Of a DNA stretch of 64,000 bases, positions 55,905 through 64,000 are shown in pieces. The position numbers were made by a program, and so were the translations under genes. Below the pieces are notes generated by a model that had not been told where the DNA came from, did not search any database, and saw nothing but the letters and a program-made list of their open reading frames with translations. Origin of the DNA: Bacteroidales bacterium (GTDB taxonomy: Bacteria; Bacteroidota; Bacteroidia; Bacteroidales; Marinilabiliaceae); contig JAFYCM010000070.1 of the NCBI GenBank assembly GCA_017539645.1, forward strand, positions 1-64,000. Direction: 5' to 3'. The number at the start of each line of letters is the position of its first letter. The first letter of the stretch is position 1.

Positions 55905-57089
55905 ATGTCAGAAAATCATTTTAGAGATAGAAAAAACGCTGTTACCGATAGGTACGAAAAACTCGTCACACTGAAAAACGAACTCACTTTTTCGGAAAAC
56001 GGATACTACAAACGCTACCGTAACCCAATACTTACGCGTCAGCACATCCCGCTGACGTGGCGCTACGACTTCAACGAGAAGACCAATCCGCTCTTCATGG
56101 AACGCATCAGCTACAACGCCGTTTTCAATGCTGGCGCAATAAAGTTAGATGGTCGCTATCTGCTCGTTGCTCGCGTTGAAGGTGTCGACCGCAAGTCGTT
56201 CTTTGCTGTGGCCGAGAGCCCAAACGGCGTGGACAATTTCCGCTTCTGGTCGCGCCCCATCACTATGCCACAAATTGATGGTAATCCCGACACCAACGTC
56301 TACGATATGCGTGTGACGCAGCACGACGATGGCTATATATACGGCGTGTTCTGCACCGAACGTAAAGACCTCACCGCTCCCGCTGGCGACACAAGTAGCG
56401 CCGTGGCTGCCGCTGGTATTGCGCGTACTAAAGATTTGAAGACGTGGGAGCGTCTGCCCGACCTCATTTCGCACGCAGGTCAGCAGCGCAATGTGGTGCT
56501 ATTCCCGCATTTTGTGAATGGTAGCTACGCCTTCTTCACGCGTCCGCAAGATGGTTTTATCGACACGGGTAGCGGCGGCGGCATTGGCTGGGGACTTTGC
56601 AACGACATCACCCACGCTGAAGTGAAGGACGAACTCATCATCGATGCCAAGACTTATCATACTATCTACGAGGTTAAGAATGGCATGGGTCCTGCGCCAA
56701 TACGTACCGAAAAAGGTTGGCTCAATCTTGCGCACGGTGTACGCAATACCGCGGCCGGACTTCGTTACGTGCTCTATATGTTCCTCACCGACCTTGAACG
56801 CCCGTGGGTTGTAACGCACAAACCTGCCGGCTATTTCCTTGCGCCCGAAGCCAGCGAACGCGTTGGCGACGTCAGCAATGTGGTATTCTCGAATGGTTGG
56901 ATAAAAGACGACGATGGCCGTATACTTATATACTATGCATCGAGCGATACGCGTATGCATGTGGCAGAAACTTCGGTTGATAAACTGCTCGACTACTGCA
57001 TAAATACGCCCGAAGACGAACTTACTTCCGCTGCTTCGGTTAAGCGAATTAATGAGCTGATTGATAATAATATACAATATATGCACTAA
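55905..57089 (+). CDS. 4-O-beta-D-mannosyl-D-glucose phosphorylase (GH130)
   Basis: A 394-residue GH130 enzyme closely resembling the Bacteroides mannosylglucose phosphorylase, which splits mannosyl-beta-1,4-glucose with phosphate into mannose-1-phosphate and glucose. Family features include [31 protein letters not shown] (Asp134 probably corresponds to the general acid) and [18 protein letters not shown]. There is no signal peptide, so it works in the cytoplasm. The next gene begins immediately after its stop. Mannanase and 2-epimerase genes downstream support this substrate rather than other GH130 activities. Confidence 0.92.
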   Translation: MSENHFRDRKNAVTDRYEKLVTLKNELTFSENGYYKRYRNPILTRQHIPLTWRYDFNEKTNPLFMERISYNAVFNAGAIKLDGRYLLVARVEGVDRKSFFAVAESPNGVDNFRFWSRPITMPQIDGNPDTNVYDMRVTQHDDGYIYGVFCTERKDLTAPAGDTSSAVAAAGIARTKDLKTWERLPDLISHAGQQRNVVLFPHFVNGSYAFFTRPQDGFIDTGSGGGIGWGLCNDITHAEVKDELIIDAKTYHTIYEVKNGMGPAPIRTEKGWLNLAHGVRNTAAGLRYVLYMFLTDLERPWVVTHKPAGYFLAPEASERVGDVSNVVFSNGWIKDDDGRILIYYASSDTRMHVAETSVDKLLDYCINTPEDELTSAASVKRINELIDNNIQYMH

Positions 57090-58478
57090 ATGAAAAGAAT
57101 AGTAATATCGACGTTACTTACGTTGCTCGTGTCGGCGTATAGTTGGGCAGTTACGCTGCCGAGCATCTTCTCCGACAATATGGTGCTTGAGCAAAATTCG
57201 GCAATCACCATTTGGGGCTGGGGCAAGACGCGCGAGCCAATAGCTGTGGTGGCTTCGTGGAATTCTGCCGACACCATTCGCACAACCGCCGACACCAATG
57301 CTAAGTGGAGCGTGCAGCTGCATACGCCTGCTGGTTCGCACGATAGTTATACTATTGATATTATTGGTTACAACGCGTTGGCAATCCACAATGTTGGCAT
57401 TGGTGAGGTGATTCTCTGCTCGGGTCAGAGCAATATGGAATGGACTGTGAATGCAGGTTTTCGTGGTCGCCAAGAGGTGATAAAAAATCTCTATCGTCCC
57501 GACATACGTATGTTTACTGTCGACTATCGCACGGCGGAGGTGGTTTCGCACGATGTTACTGGCCAGTGGCAAGTGGCTAATACGCAGACTGTTGGCAACT
57601 TCTCGGCTATAGGCTACTTGATGGCTTGCAAACTCAGTGAGGTGCTCAACGTTGCCGTTGGTGTGGTGAACTCCAGCTGGGGCGGTACACCCATTGAGGT
57701 TTGGACAAATCCAACGGCCTACGAGTTTTGCGACTATCTACGTACGGCCAACGAAACTTTGCCTAAAAATATTTGGGGCCCGCAAAAGCCTGGTGCTGCC
57801 TACAATGCGATGGTTGCACCGCTCGAAGGCTTCAAATTCTCTTGCCTCGCGTGGTATCAGGGCGAAGCCAATGTCGATAATCAATATGCATACACCGACA
57901 TGATGTTCTCGTGGGCAAACTCGATGCGCGAACTCTTTGGAGCTCAGTTGCCTATCGTCTATGCGCAGATTGGTGCATATCACTACAATTCGGGCAATGG
58001 AGTTGCCATTCGTGAGCGTCAGCGCCGTGCTCTCGACATACCTAACACCGCCATGGTTGTCATTGGCGAACTCTCCGACACCGTAAATATTCATCCGCCA
58101 TACAAAATGGAGGCTGCCGAACGCTTTGCCAACGCTGTGCTGAACACCGTTTATGGCAAGACGGAGTATAAATATGCGGCACCGCTCTTCAAGAAGATGG
58201 AGGTGCAGAAGAACAAGGCGTACATAACATTCGACAATGCCGAAGGTCTGCGCACTTCCGATGGCAAAGCTCCCGACTGGTTCGAGGTGGCTGGCAGTGA
58301 TGGTAAATATGTACGCGCAACTGCCAAAATTCTCAAAGACGGTAGGGTAGAGGTCTCTGCCAAAGGTGTGGCCGAGCCAGTGAATGTACGCTATGCGTGG
58401 AGCGATACGGCTATGCCAAATCTCCGCAATGCTGCTGGTGTGCAGGCTTCGAGCTTCACTACTGCCGACGAGTTTTGA
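57090..58478 (+). CDS. SASA-type carbohydrate acetylesterase (sialate O-acetylesterase-like)
   Basis: A 462-residue exported esterase with signal peptide M-K-R-I-V-I-S-T-L-L-T-L-L. The start of the mature protein (L-P-S-I-F-S-D-N-M-V-L-E-Q) and the nucleophile motif L-C-S-G-Q-S-N-M-E-W (Ser114) are typical of the SASA/SGNH family, with N-S-S-W-G-G-T-P-I-E-V-W and W-Y-Q-G-E-A-N-V as later conserved blocks. The name sialate esterase reflects the family; within a mannan operon the likely job is removing acetyl groups from mannan or another hemicellulose. It directly abuts the phosphorylase gene. Confidence 0.88.
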   Translation: MKRIVISTLLTLLVSAYSWAVTLPSIFSDNMVLEQNSAITIWGWGKTREPIAVVASWNSADTIRTTADTNAKWSVQLHTPAGSHDSYTIDIIGYNALAIHNVGIGEVILCSGQSNMEWTVNAGFRGRQEVIKNLYRPDIRMFTVDYRTAEVVSHDVTGQWQVANTQTVGNFSAIGYLMACKLSEVLNVAVGVVNSSWGGTPIEVWTNPTAYEFCDYLRTANETLPKNIWGPQKPGAAYNAMVAPLEGFKFSCLAWYQGEANVDNQYAYTDMMFSWANSMRELFGAQLPIVYAQIGAYHYNSGNGVAIRERQRRALDIPNTAMVVIGELSDTVNIHPPYKMEAAERFANAVLNTVYGKTEYKYAAPLFKKMEVQKNKAYITFDNAEGLRTSDGKAPDWFEVAGSDGKYVRATAKILKDGRVEVSAKGVAEPVNVRYAWSDTAMPNLRNAAGVQASSFTTADEF

Positions 58479-58488
58479 TTTGTACAAC

Positions 58489-58580
58489 CACGGAACTCAC
58501 AGAAAATGCAAGATTCTGTGAGTTTCATTGGAAATACGGAATGTCCGAGAATATTATTTCGTGTGTTTCGTGGTTCAAAT
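58489..58580. repeat. Nested inverted repeat between the esterase and mannanase genes
   Basis: An inner perfect 11-bp stem, AACTCACAGAA (58494-58504) with TTCTGTGAGTT (58514-58524), sits beside CCACGGAAC. A distal arm at ~58553-58580 (TTTCGTGTGTTTCGTGGTTC) is an imperfect reverse complement of the first arm and its flank. No T-run follows, so it resembles a small dispersed repeat more than a terminator. Confidence 0.7.
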
Positions 58581-58622
58581 TGTCACTTCCGTTTTTGATA
58601 AATCGTTATAACACAATTAAAT

Positions 58623-59657
58623 ATGAAAAATAGAATTCTCTCCTTCCTTGCCGTGCTGTTGTTTTATTCTATGTATGCAGCGGCGCAAATGGTACCAGTC
58701 AATCCCAACGCAACGCCTGAGGCAAAAGCTCTGCTAAACTTCCTATATAAGCAGCGCGGGAATGGCGTCTTGACTGGTCAGCATAGCTATCCGCTCTTTT
58801 CGGATATATATATGGAACGTGTTGAAAATCTGACTGATGGCTCGCATCCGGTTGTTTTCGGTCAGGATTTTGGCTACTCGAAACCTAATTCGCTCGACGG
58901 CATCAACTTCCGTCAGCGCACCATAGATAATGCTATAAAATGGCACGCAAAAGGTGCTATAATTACGCTTATGTGGCACGCTGTTCCTCCTACAACGGAT
59001 GAAAATTTTACCACGTGGCAGGGCAAATATGGCGTGCAGAGCAAACTCACCGATGAACAGTGGAAGCAACTCCTCACCGAAGGCACAGAACTCAACAACC
59101 GCTGGAAAGCACAAGTTGATGTTATTGCCTTCTTCCTCAAACAGTTGCAAGATGAGAAGATTCCAGTAATCTGGCGCCCATATCACGAGATGAATGGCGA
59201 TTGGTTTTGGTGGGGCGCACGTCCTGGCAAAGATGGCTACCAAGCGCTCTATCGTATGCTCTATAACAGACTCACTAACTATCATCATATCAACAACTTA
59301 TTGTGGGTGTTCAATGCCAACGAACTTGGCTCGCCTAACGTAGGCTTCTATTCCGACTTCTTCCCTGGTCACGATGTGGTAGATATTCTTGCAACGGATT
59401 TTTATCGTAATGGTTATCAAATGGATGACTACGAGAGACTTACGAAGCTCGCTAATGGCAAAATAATAGCTATCGGCGAATGCGGCAAACTGCCAACGCC
59501 AGCTATATTGAAGAAACAGCCAGGTTGGAGTTGGTTCATGTGCTGGAGCGAATTTCTCGAAGTAGATAACGACGCTAAAGCGCGTAACAATATCTATAAC
59601 AGCGACTTAACTGTTACGCTCGAAGAACTCAACTTAATTACGAATTCCAAATTATGA
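58623..59657 (+). CDS. GH26 endo-beta-1,4-mannanase
   Basis: A 344-residue exported mannanase that cuts beta-1,4-mannan to mannobiose and short oligosaccharides. The signal peptide (M-K-N-R-I-L-S-F-L) ends near A-A-A-Q. Clan-A residues are visible: acid/base Glu189 in W-R-P-Y-H-E-M-N-G-D-W-F-W-W-G and nucleophile Glu286 in I-A-I-G-E-C-G-K-L-P; G-Q-H-S-Y and M-W-H-A-V-P-P also fit GH26. There is no lipobox, so it is probably periplasmic. The final residues, T-N-S-K-L, are encoded by the start of an inverted repeat that also supplies the stop codon, hinting that the repeat replaced the original end. Confidence 0.93.
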   Translation: MKNRILSFLAVLLFYSMYAAAQMVPVNPNATPEAKALLNFLYKQRGNGVLTGQHSYPLFSDIYMERVENLTDGSHPVVFGQDFGYSKPNSLDGINFRQRTIDNAIKWHAKGAIITLMWHAVPPTTDENFTTWQGKYGVQSKLTDEQWKQLLTEGTELNNRWKAQVDVIAFFLKQLQDEKIPVIWRPYHEMNGDWFWWGARPGKDGYQALYRMLYNRLTNYHHINNLLWVFNANELGSPNVGFYSDFFPGHDVVDILATDFYRNGYQMDDYERLTKLANGKIIAIGECGKLPTPAILKKQPGWSWFMCWSEFLEVDNDAKARNNIYNSDLTVTLEELNLITNSKL

Positions 59658-59716
59658 ATTACGAGGTTATCTCCGTTTTAGTGAATCGGAACTCGTAATT
59701 CGTAATTCATAATTAT
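59641..59716. repeat. AATTACGAATT-type inverted repeat overlapping the mannanase stop
   Basis: ATTATGAATTACGAG (59651-59665) is complementary to CTCGTAATTC...ATTCATAAT (59692-59714), where the second arm has an extra copy of a 7-bp GTAATTC unit. The loop is about 26 bp. The mannanase TGA (59655-59657) lies in the first arm and the epimerase ATG starts 7 bp after the second. Confidence 0.75.
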
Positions 59717-59722
59717 ATAATA

Positions 59723-60910
59723 ATGAGTGAATTGCAACAAATCAAAAGCGAGATGACGGCCGAATATGACCGCATCATGCAATATTGGATTTCGCAGATG
59801 CAGGACGAAGAACGTGGCGGATTTTATGGCGAGCGCGACAAGTTCAACAACCTTGTGCCCGACGCGCCCAAAGGCGGAATCCTCAACGGGCGTATGCTCT
59901 GGACATTTTCCACGGCTACGCGTCTCTTCGGCAAACCCGAATATCGCAAGGCTGCCGACCGCGTATTCGAATATCTATGTAAATATTTCTACGATGCTAA
60001 AAATGGCGGCTTCTACTGGTCGCTCAATGCCGATGGCACGCCGCTCGACACCAAAAAACAGGCCTACGCGCTTGGATTTTGTATCTATGGTTTGTCGGAA
60101 TATGCGCGTGCGACGGGCAACAAGAAGGCCGTCGATATTGCTGTAGAAACGTATCATCTTATCGAAAAGCATTTCCGCGACCGCCAGCGTGGTGGATATA
60201 TCGAGGCGCTTGCTGCCGACTGGACGCCGCTTGCCGACGTGCGTCTCAGTGAGAAGGACGAAAATACGCCCAAGTCGATGAATACGCATCTGCATATTAT
60301 CGAACCTTACGCCAATCTATACCGTGTTGCGCCGTCGGCCGAGCTAAAAGAGTCGATAGAGCATCTGTTGCAGATTTTTACTGAGAAAATTATCGACGCT
60401 CACACGGGCCATTTCAATCTCTTTTTCGATATGGATTGGGCTGTGAAGAGCAAAATAGATTCCTACGGCCACGACATCGAGGGCGCTTGGTTGCTCATCG
60501 AAGCGGCTGAGGTGATTGGCAGCGAGGCTTGGGTAGAGGCGCTTCGCCCGATTTGCAAACGCCTAACCGACATCACTCTTGCCGAGGGCTGGGACGGCGA
60601 CTCCATCTTCTACGAAAAGGTAAACGGCGTTGTGGATACCGACAAACATTGGTGGCCGCAAGCTGAGACCCTCGTTGGACTCACCGACACTTGGCGTCTC
60701 ACTGGCGACGAGGAATATTTACGAAAAATGACACTCGTATGGCGCTTCATCAGCGAGAAACTCATCGACCGCGAATATGGCGAGTGGCTTTGGCGCGTCG
60801 ATAAGCAAGGTCGCGACGTCTACAACGACTGCAAAGCTGGCTTCTGGAAATGTCCGTACCACAATTCGCGCGCTATCGCAGAAGTTCTCGAACGCATAAA
60901 ATCATTGTAG
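59723..60910 (+). CDS. Cellobiose/mannobiose 2-epimerase (AGE family)
   Basis: A 395-residue (alpha/alpha)6-barrel enzyme of the N-acylglucosamine 2-epimerase family. The residues of the cellobiose 2-epimerase group are present: W-I-S-Q-M-Q-D-E-E-R-G-G-F-Y-G, N-T-H-L-H-I-I-E, Y-G-H-D-I-E-G-A-W-L-L, D-K-H-W-W-P-Q-A-E and F-W-K-C-P-Y-H-N-S-R-A, supplying the catalytic histidines. It turns beta-1,4-mannobiose into mannosyl-glucose, the substrate of the GH130 phosphorylase upstream. There is no signal peptide. This epimerase plus GH130 plus GH26 set is the established mannan route of Bacteroides fragilis. Confidence 0.92.
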   Translation: MSELQQIKSEMTAEYDRIMQYWISQMQDEERGGFYGERDKFNNLVPDAPKGGILNGRMLWTFSTATRLFGKPEYRKAADRVFEYLCKYFYDAKNGGFYWSLNADGTPLDTKKQAYALGFCIYGLSEYARATGNKKAVDIAVETYHLIEKHFRDRQRGGYIEALAADWTPLADVRLSEKDENTPKSMNTHLHIIEPYANLYRVAPSAELKESIEHLLQIFTEKIIDAHTGHFNLFFDMDWAVKSKIDSYGHDIEGAWLLIEAAEVIGSEAWVEALRPICKRLTDITLAEGWDGDSIFYEKVNGVVDTDKHWWPQAETLVGLTDTWRLTGDEEYLRKMTLVWRFISEKLIDREYGEWLWRVDKQGRDVYNDCKAGFWKCPYHNSRAIAEVLERIKSL

Positions 60911-60912
60911 TT

Positions 60913-62016
60913 ATGTATATACGCAAAATATTAATACTTACGCTGTTAGCTATGACGTTGGCATCGTGCAAGCACACTGTTGTGGTAGGAGGTTACGACG
61001 ATGCAATTTCTATTGTAGGTCGTGTGGATAGTGCCGAGGCGCAAGGTCCGCGCATCTGGGCTCCGGGCGCATATTTCACCTTTGCGTTCAGCGGCGACGG
61101 TTGCCTCGTAAATATTGAGGACGAGCAAGTCTATGGCAATGGTTACAACTATCTGGAAGTTTTTGTCGACACTCTGCAGCCAGTGCGTTTCCGTACCGTT
61201 GGTCGCTATAATACTATCGTGATTGGCAATGCAGATTTTGCGCCTTCCGATAGTGTTAATTATATACGCGCTAATGAAACTCTTCGTGCTGGTAATCATA
61301 CTGTTATGGTCGTTCGCGACTCTGAGACGGCTATGGGCTATACGCGCATTTTGAGCGTTGAGGCAGAGGAGGTTCATAAGTGGCAAACTGAGGATAAATA
61401 TCGCTTCGAGTTTATTGGCAACTCCATTACCTGCGGTGCCGAGGCCGACACAACGGCCACGCCTACAGCTGAATATAAATGGGGCGATTGGCACAGAGCA
61501 TCAAGTAGTTACGGTGTGCAGACGGCTCGCGCATTTGGTGCGCAATATATGCTCACATCGGTGTCGGGCATCGGGCTTATACACTCGTGCTGCGATATGG
61601 ATATTACCATGCCAATGGTCTACGACAAGATTCTCTTACGCGAGAATCGCATTCCGTACGCATTCACATTCAATCCTGACATAGTATTTATTTGCCTTGG
61701 TCAAAACGATGGCATTCAGCCCGTTGAAGACTTTGTTGGTGCGTATGTAGAATTTGTATCTACCGTGCAGCAGCATTCGCCCGATGCGCAAATTGTGCTT
61801 TTGTCGAGCCCGATGGCAAACGACGAACTTGTTGAATATCAGCACAAAGTTCTTCCTCAAGTTGCCGATTTGTGCAAGTCGCGTAATATCAATGTGCATA
61901 CCTTCTTCTTCTCGCGAAGCTACAATAGTGGCGGCGCCGATCATCCTGACGTTGAGGAACATGCGCTCATTGCCGATGAGCTTGTCGCATTCGTATCTAC
62001 ACTTATCAATAACTAA
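60913..62016 (+). CDS. CE2-like acetylesterase lipoprotein (SGNH hydrolase)
   Basis: A 367-residue lipoprotein starting M-Y-I-R-K-I-L-I-L-T with lipobox L-A-S-C (Cys19). An open frame from 60850 would overlap the epimerase gene; the ATG at 60913, 2 bp after its stop, is preferred. Residues ~30-150 form a jelly-roll N-domain, then the SGNH esterase has F-I-G-N-S-I-T-C-G (Ser171), G-Q-N-D-G (~264-268) and G-G-A-D-H-P-D (Asp343, His344). This two-domain order is that of family CE2, whose members deacetylate mannan and related glycans. It and the SASA esterase probably remove acetyl groups at different positions. Confidence 0.85.
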   Translation: MYIRKILILTLLAMTLASCKHTVVVGGYDDAISIVGRVDSAEAQGPRIWAPGAYFTFAFSGDGCLVNIEDEQVYGNGYNYLEVFVDTLQPVRFRTVGRYNTIVIGNADFAPSDSVNYIRANETLRAGNHTVMVVRDSETAMGYTRILSVEAEEVHKWQTEDKYRFEFIGNSITCGAEADTTATPTAEYKWGDWHRASSSYGVQTARAFGAQYMLTSVSGIGLIHSCCDMDITMPMVYDKILLRENRIPYAFTFNPDIVFICLGQNDGIQPVEDFVGAYVEFVSTVQQHSPDAQIVLLSSPMANDELVEYQHKVLPQVADLCKSRNINVHTFFFSRSYNSGGADHPDVEEHALIADELVAFVSTLINN

Positions 62017-62033
62017 ATAATTATTTATACCGT

Positions 62034-63269
62034 ATGAAAAAATCACTATTAGCCTTGGCGGCGCTCGTCTCGCTGACTGCCAATGCTCAGAAATTCGAGG
62101 GACTTGCTATGACGCCGCCTATGGGCTGGAACTCGTGGAACACCTTCGCTTGCGACATCAGTGAAGATGTGGTGCGCGAAACGGCTGACTTGTTCATAAA
62201 ACTTGGGCTCAAAGATGCTGGTTATCAGTACGTAGTTATTGATGATGGCTGGATGGAGATGCAGCGCGACCCCGAAACGCTTCTCCTCCTGCCCGACAAA
62301 AAGAAATTTCCGAATGGCATAAAACCGCTTGCCGACTACGTGCATAGCAAAGGTTTGAAGTTTGGTATATACAACTGCGCTGGCGTGCTTACGTGCGGTG
62401 GCTATCCGGGCACGCGCGGCTACGAGTTCCTCGATGCTAAGCAATATGCAGCGTGGGGCGTCGATTTTCTGAAGTACGACTGGTGCTCGACGGGCGCTGG
62501 CAATGGCGGTTTTAGCTATCAGCAAGATGCGCGGGCGTCATACTCTATCATGCGCGATGCACTGCGTAAGGCTGGGCGTCCGATACTTTTCAGCATCTGC
62601 GAGTGGGGCGACAATCAGCCTTGGCTATGGGGCAAGGAGGTCGGCAACATGTGGCGCGTGTCGGGCGATATTGCTCATTGCTGGGATTGCGAACAGAGCT
62701 TTGGCGGCTGGGCATCGCTTGGCATTTGGCAGATAATCCGCCTGCATCCTAACATCCGTCAATATTCTGGTCCCGACCATTGGAACGACTTCGATATGCT
62801 TGAGGTTGGCAATGGCATGACGCCTAACGAAGATCGCGTGCATTTTGCCATGTGGTGTATGCTCGCATCGCCGCTGATGCTTGGAAACGACATACGTAAA
62901 ATGTCGAAAGAGACGCTCGAACTCGTTACGAATAAGGAGCTTATCGCTGTCGACCAAGACCCGCTTGGCATTCAAGGCTTCCGCTTCATCAACGAGAATG
63001 GCTTTGAAATTTGGGTTAAGGCGCTTGCAAACGACGAGTGGGCTGTGGCATTCGTAAATATGACCGAGAACACGCGCTCGCTCAACTACGATTGGTCGCA
63101 TGTATATATAAAAGATGGGCAGTTCAATCGCGAAATCAACTTCTCGCGCGATACGTACAAAATCCGCGATTTGTTTGCGCATAAAGACCTTGGCACAACC
63201 GCCACTGCGCTCCGTCGCGACGTTCCCGGACACGATATTGTTGTATTACGCTTATCATTAACCAAATAA
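62034..63269 (+). CDS. GH27 alpha-galactosidase
   Basis: A 411-residue exported alpha-galactosidase. The signal peptide ends near A-N-A-Q. GH27 signatures are strong: T-P-P-M-G-W-N-S-W-N, I-D-D-G-W, G-I-Y-N-C-A-G, nucleophile Asp149 in F-L-K-Y-D-W-C and acid/base Asp212 in R-V-S-G-D-I-A. A C-terminal beta-sandwich domain follows. It should remove alpha-1,6-galactose side chains from galactomannan so that the mannanase can reach the backbone. It lies 17 bp after the CE2-like gene and 2 bp before the symporter. Confidence 0.94.
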   Translation: MKKSLLALAALVSLTANAQKFEGLAMTPPMGWNSWNTFACDISEDVVRETADLFIKLGLKDAGYQYVVIDDGWMEMQRDPETLLLLPDKKKFPNGIKPLADYVHSKGLKFGIYNCAGVLTCGGYPGTRGYEFLDAKQYAAWGVDFLKYDWCSTGAGNGGFSYQQDARASYSIMRDALRKAGRPILFSICEWGDNQPWLWGKEVGNMWRVSGDIAHCWDCEQSFGGWASLGIWQIIRLHPNIRQYSGPDHWNDFDMLEVGNGMTPNEDRVHFAMWCMLASPLMLGNDIRKMSKETLELVTNKELIAVDQDPLGIQGFRFINENGFEIWVKALANDEWAVAFVNMTENTRSLNYDWSHVYIKDGQFNREINFSRDTYKIRDLFAHKDLGTTATALRRDVPGHDIVVLRLSLTK

Positions 63270-63271
63270 TT

Positions 63272-64000
63272 ATGAAAGAAAAAATTGGTCTAAGCGAGAA
63301 AATAGGCTACGCGCTTGGTGACGCGGCTGCCGGTGGCATCACGTGGAAAGTGATGTCGATAGCTTTCCCGCTCTTCTTCACCAATGTCTTCGGTCTCACC
63401 GTGGCCGACACTGCTACGCTGATGCTCATTGCTCGCATGTTCGACGTTGTCACCGACCCGCTCATGGGTAGCCTTGCCGACCGCACTCGCTCGCGTTGGG
63501 GCACTTATCGCCCGTGGCTCATCTTTGGCGCCATTCCGCTCGGATTGATTTTCGCATTCCTGCTCTACACGCCCGACTTTGGCGCTGTGGGTAAGCGTAT
63601 TTATGCATATACATTGTACCTACTTATGATGGCTGCCTACACCGCTGTCAACGTGCCCTATGGCTCGCTACTTGGCGTGATGACTGCCGACGACAACGAG
63701 AAGAATAAATTTTCGTCGTTTCGCATGGTGGGTGCGTATGCAATGGGCTTTATCACATTGCTGTCGTTCCCATATTTACAGAAGATGATAGGCGGCTCTG
63801 AGGCGCATCAGTATGCGGTGCTTGGCGCGTGCCTTGGTGGTTTGGCAGCTGCTATGACGCTCGCTTGCGGCCTGATGACGAAGGAACGCCTCAAACCCGT
63901 CCGTGCCGAGAAATTCTCGTTCAAACCCTTTGCCGATCTTGTGAAGAACAAACCATGGATTTACCTCACGCTCATCGGCATTTGCACCAACTTCTTCAAC
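63272..64000 (+). CDS. GPH-family sugar:cation symporter (3' end cut)
   Basis: The frame opened by the ATG at 63272 runs without a stop to the end of the window (243 codons). The sequence M-K-E-K-I-G-L-S-E-K-I-G-Y-A-L-G-D and D-V-V-T-D-P-L-M-G-S-L-A-D-R-T-R-S-R-W-G is the N-terminal signature of the glycoside-pentoside-hexuronide (GPH/MFS) family. Hydrophobic stretches for at least six helices are visible before the cut. In this operon it most likely carries mannobiose or mannosyl-glucose across the inner membrane. The last half is missing, so length cannot be checked. Confidence 0.9.
   Translation, partial: MKEKIGLSEKIGYALGDAAAGGITWKVMSIAFPLFFTNVFGLTVADTATLMLIARMFDVVTDPLMGSLADRTRSRWGTYRPWLIFGAIPLGLIFAFLLYTPDFGAVGKRIYAYTLYLLMMAAYTAVNVPYGSLLGVMTADDNEKNKFSSFRMVGAYAMGFITLLSFPYLQKMIGGSEAHQYAVLGACLGGLAAAMTLACGLMTKERLKPVRAEKFSFKPFADLVKNKPWIYLTLIGICTNFFN

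Overview
The window is a chromosomal segment of a Bacteroidales (phylum Bacteroidota) bacterium, probably an anaerobe from a gut or rumen-like habitat. Supporting signs are TAnnTTTG-type promoter -7 boxes, few clear Shine-Dalgarno sites, Bacteroidota-specific families (DUF5686, DUF2851, PorP/SprF, a gliding-motility C-terminal domain), an oxygen-sensitive class I fumarase, and a mannan operon built around mannosylglucose phosphorylase. I cannot fix the genus. No tRNA, rRNA, insertion sequence, prophage or CRISPR array was seen.

Layout. 1-1827: the end of a MORN/TonB-like protein, a DJ-1 family protein and a lipoprotein. 2090-7416: an AspT/YidE-type transporter followed by a three-gene biotin-dependent acyl-CoA carboxylase. 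7526-13159: dnaB, then manA and asnA on the minus strand, then fumarase. 13289-19386 (minus): an in-frame fusion of a PBP4-type D,D-peptidase with a GH13 alpha-amylase, a lipoprotein, and an orphan chemoreceptor. 19644-24968: a DUF5686 outer-membrane protein, then an accessory patch made of a low-GC ankyrin lipoprotein framed by inverted two-hairpin repeats and a 42-bp tandem repeat array, then DUF2851. 24971-26895 (minus): a LytS/LytT-type two-component pair. 26963-32745: prmA and a 1635-residue exported protein of unknown function.

33179-50588 is the most striking block: a 4537-residue secreted adhesin-like protein with a gliding-motility/type IX secretion C-terminal domain, followed on the same strand by PorP/SprF, a PorE-like OmpA protein and a two-module SPOR-like protein. 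RNase P RNA starts within about 10 nt of the last stop. The four genes read as one cargo-plus-dedicated-export-partners module. After it come topB and a YihY/BrkB membrane protein (minus strand) and a PolB-like exonuclease.

55905-64000 is a (galacto)(gluco)mannan operon: GH130 mannosylglucose phosphorylase, SASA-type esterase, GH26 mannanase, cellobiose/mannobiose 2-epimerase, CE2-like acetylesterase lipoprotein, GH27 alpha-galactosidase and a GPH-family sugar symporter cut by the window end. Together they predict deacetylation, degalactosylation, cutting to mannobiose, import, epimerisation to mannosylglucose and phosphorolysis to mannose-1-phosphate plus glucose.

The observations most worth a second look are the PBP4-GH13 fusion, the giant type IX cargo module, and the ankyrin cassette with its inverted and tandem repeats. 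All functions are inferred by reading motifs; no database search was run.
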